This document shows, one piece after another, positions 63,133-64,000 of a stretch of DNA of 64,000 nucleotides. The notes beneath the pieces are model-generated. The model did no database searches. It saw only the letters and a program-made list of their open reading frames with translations, and was not told the origin of the DNA. Source of the DNA: Bacillus thuringiensis (GTDB taxonomy: Bacteria; Bacillota; Bacilli; Bacillales; Bacillaceae_G); the NCBI RefSeq assembly GCF_022095615.2, contig NZ_CP155559.1:1981501-2045500 (forward strand), in the 5' to 3' direction. Numbering within the stretch: position 1 is the first letter of the stretch; every line of letters starts with the position of its first letter. The position numbers and the translations under genes are program-made.

Positions 63133-64000
63133 ACAACAATTTTATAAAAGATTGCGTCATGAACTGAGACGTAAATGGAAGTCCATACGTTCTATAACTG
63201 ACTGGACAGTTGCGCTATATATTATAATTCCAGCACTTATATTTATGGGGATTTATTATCGCTCGCTATGGATAGAAGAATTATCGATGGGAGAGACAGT
63301 TTATTTCGGGTTAGGTCTATTCGCATTTTATATGATTACATATTCGAGAGGAGTTCGTTCATTTTTTGAACAAGCGGATAGTTTATTTTTAATTTCGTAT
63401 CCCGCTCACATGCAAAAGTTAATCCAGTATGGTATGACATATACGTTTATTCGAATAGCGATAACGAATGTAGTGGTAGTAGTTTCTATGTTACCAGTGT
63501 TGATGAAAAGTATTGGAGTGACGAAGGTACAAATCGTATTATTTTGGCTATTCTTTACTGCATTTCGATTTATGATGTCGTTATTAACGAGATTTATTCA
63601 TGTACGTGTGGGGAAACGCTGGCTACTATGGATAATAAAAAATGTAATATTTTCTATAAGTCTATCCTTTTTTGGATTGAGCCTGTTTCTTATTTATAAA
63701 AATCCATTCTATTCTATACTATGTATTGGACTAGCAGCTTTTCTAATTCTCGTATTGATAAAAGAAAAACTAAACTATAAAAATTGCTTTTTTAAAGAAG
63801 TTGAGAAAGAGAAAGAAGAAAGTATGCGCTGGACGAGTGGGATTATGCAAGTTGGTGGTCATGCGTCGAAACCGAGTAGTTCGAATAAAAAACCGTGGAT
63901 GTTTCCTCGTTCTAAAAAGTTTTTAGGGAAGAAAACTGATTCTCGTATTGTTGAATCCTTTTTAAAAGAATTTTTCCGTACAAGTAGTGCGCGAATATTT
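63125..64000 (+). CDS. ABC transporter permease, EcsB-like, 5' part
   Basis: The frame is open from the ATG at 63125 to the window end: 292 residues visible. Starts MIKQQFYKRLRHELRRKWKS; membrane helices follow near residues 28-48, 59-75, 104-125, 140-160 and 180-220, then a charged cytoplasmic loop (KEVEKEKEESMRW). It overlaps the ATP-binding gene by eight bases (coupled). The pair resembles EcsAB, whose loss affects secretion and competence; a second, paralogous set is possible. Confidence 0.85.
   Translation, partial: MIKQQFYKRLRHELRRKWKSIRSITDWTVALYIIIPALIFMGIYYRSLWIEELSMGETVYFGLGLFAFYMITYSRGVRSFFEQADSLFLISYPAHMQKLIQYGMTYTFIRIAITNVVVVVSMLPVLMKSIGVTKVQIVLFWLFFTAFRFMMSLLTRFIHVRVGKRWLLWIIKNVIFSISLSFFGLSLFLIYKNPFYSILCIGLAAFLILVLIKEKLNYKNCFFKEVEKEKEESMRWTSGIMQVGGHASKPSSSNKKPWMFPRSKKFLGKKTDSRIVESFLKEFFRTSSARIF

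Overview
The window is about 64 kb of low-GC, gene-dense Firmicute chromosome. Strong AGGAGG-type ribosome sites, frequent TTG/GTG starts, many hairpin-plus-T-tract terminators, four T-box leaders and many near-identical matches to families I know from Bacillus (fhs, yfmL, yfmR, ypgQ/ypgR, brxA, ypiP, amj, spoVS, an excalibur protein, an exosporium-type jelly-roll protein) point to the Bacillus cereus group (cereus, thuringiensis or anthracis). I see no phage, insertion sequence, CRISPR array, tRNA or rRNA.

Layout. 1-12.0 kb: small hypothetical genes, a methyltransferase, formate-tetrahydrofolate ligase (fhs), the DEAD-box helicase yfmL, a VOC protein, a Zn-PLC-like protein with a quinone reductase, an ECF sigma gene broken by one stop codon next to its intact DUF3600 anti-sigma gene, small membrane proteins and a metallo-beta-lactamase-fold hydrolase. 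12.2-19.3 kb: glutathione peroxidase; a MoxR / DUF58 / transglutaminase operon; a RIC di-iron repair protein with an Fnr-like site; a coiled-coil excalibur protein. 19.4-25.6 kb: a region with sporulation character (two tiny genes and an exosporium-like gene behind sigma-K-like promoters, a SpoVS paralogue and a Pro/Gln repeat protein), with an arylamine N-acetyltransferase and a secreted lipase among them. 25.6-32.9 kb: conserved housekeeping genes (ypgQ, yfmR, Bax-inhibitor family, ssbB, ypgR/cvfC, DCC oxidoreductase, brxA, ypiP).

32.9-53.2 kb is the most distinctive part. Four T-box riboswitches, whose specifier codons I read as CGC (Arg), ATC (Ile), GAC (Asp) and CTC (Leu), precede argS, a eukaryotic-type ileS, an archaeal-type aspS and an NSS-family transporter. 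Between them lie a frameshifted methyltransferase, a 1400-residue TPR protein with an embedded C39-like cysteine-protease domain, a DUF418/TetR pair, a secreted zinc protease, and a second murF. Between the Asp T-box terminator and aspS there is an unlisted 55-codon reading frame with a good ribosome site. It opens with five Asp codons and then four Asn codons, and it overlaps the start of aspS in another frame: a candidate leader peptide giving a second layer of control.

53.2-64 kb: alpha/beta hydrolase, nucleotidyltransferase-like protein, the Amj lipid II flippase, a HAD phosphatase broken by a small deletion, a GntP permease with an iron alcohol dehydrogenase, an Asp/Glu racemase, trmO, two GNATs, a GmhB-like phosphatase, and an EcsAB-like ABC transporter that runs off the window.

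All assignments come from reading the sequence. No database search or folding programme was run.
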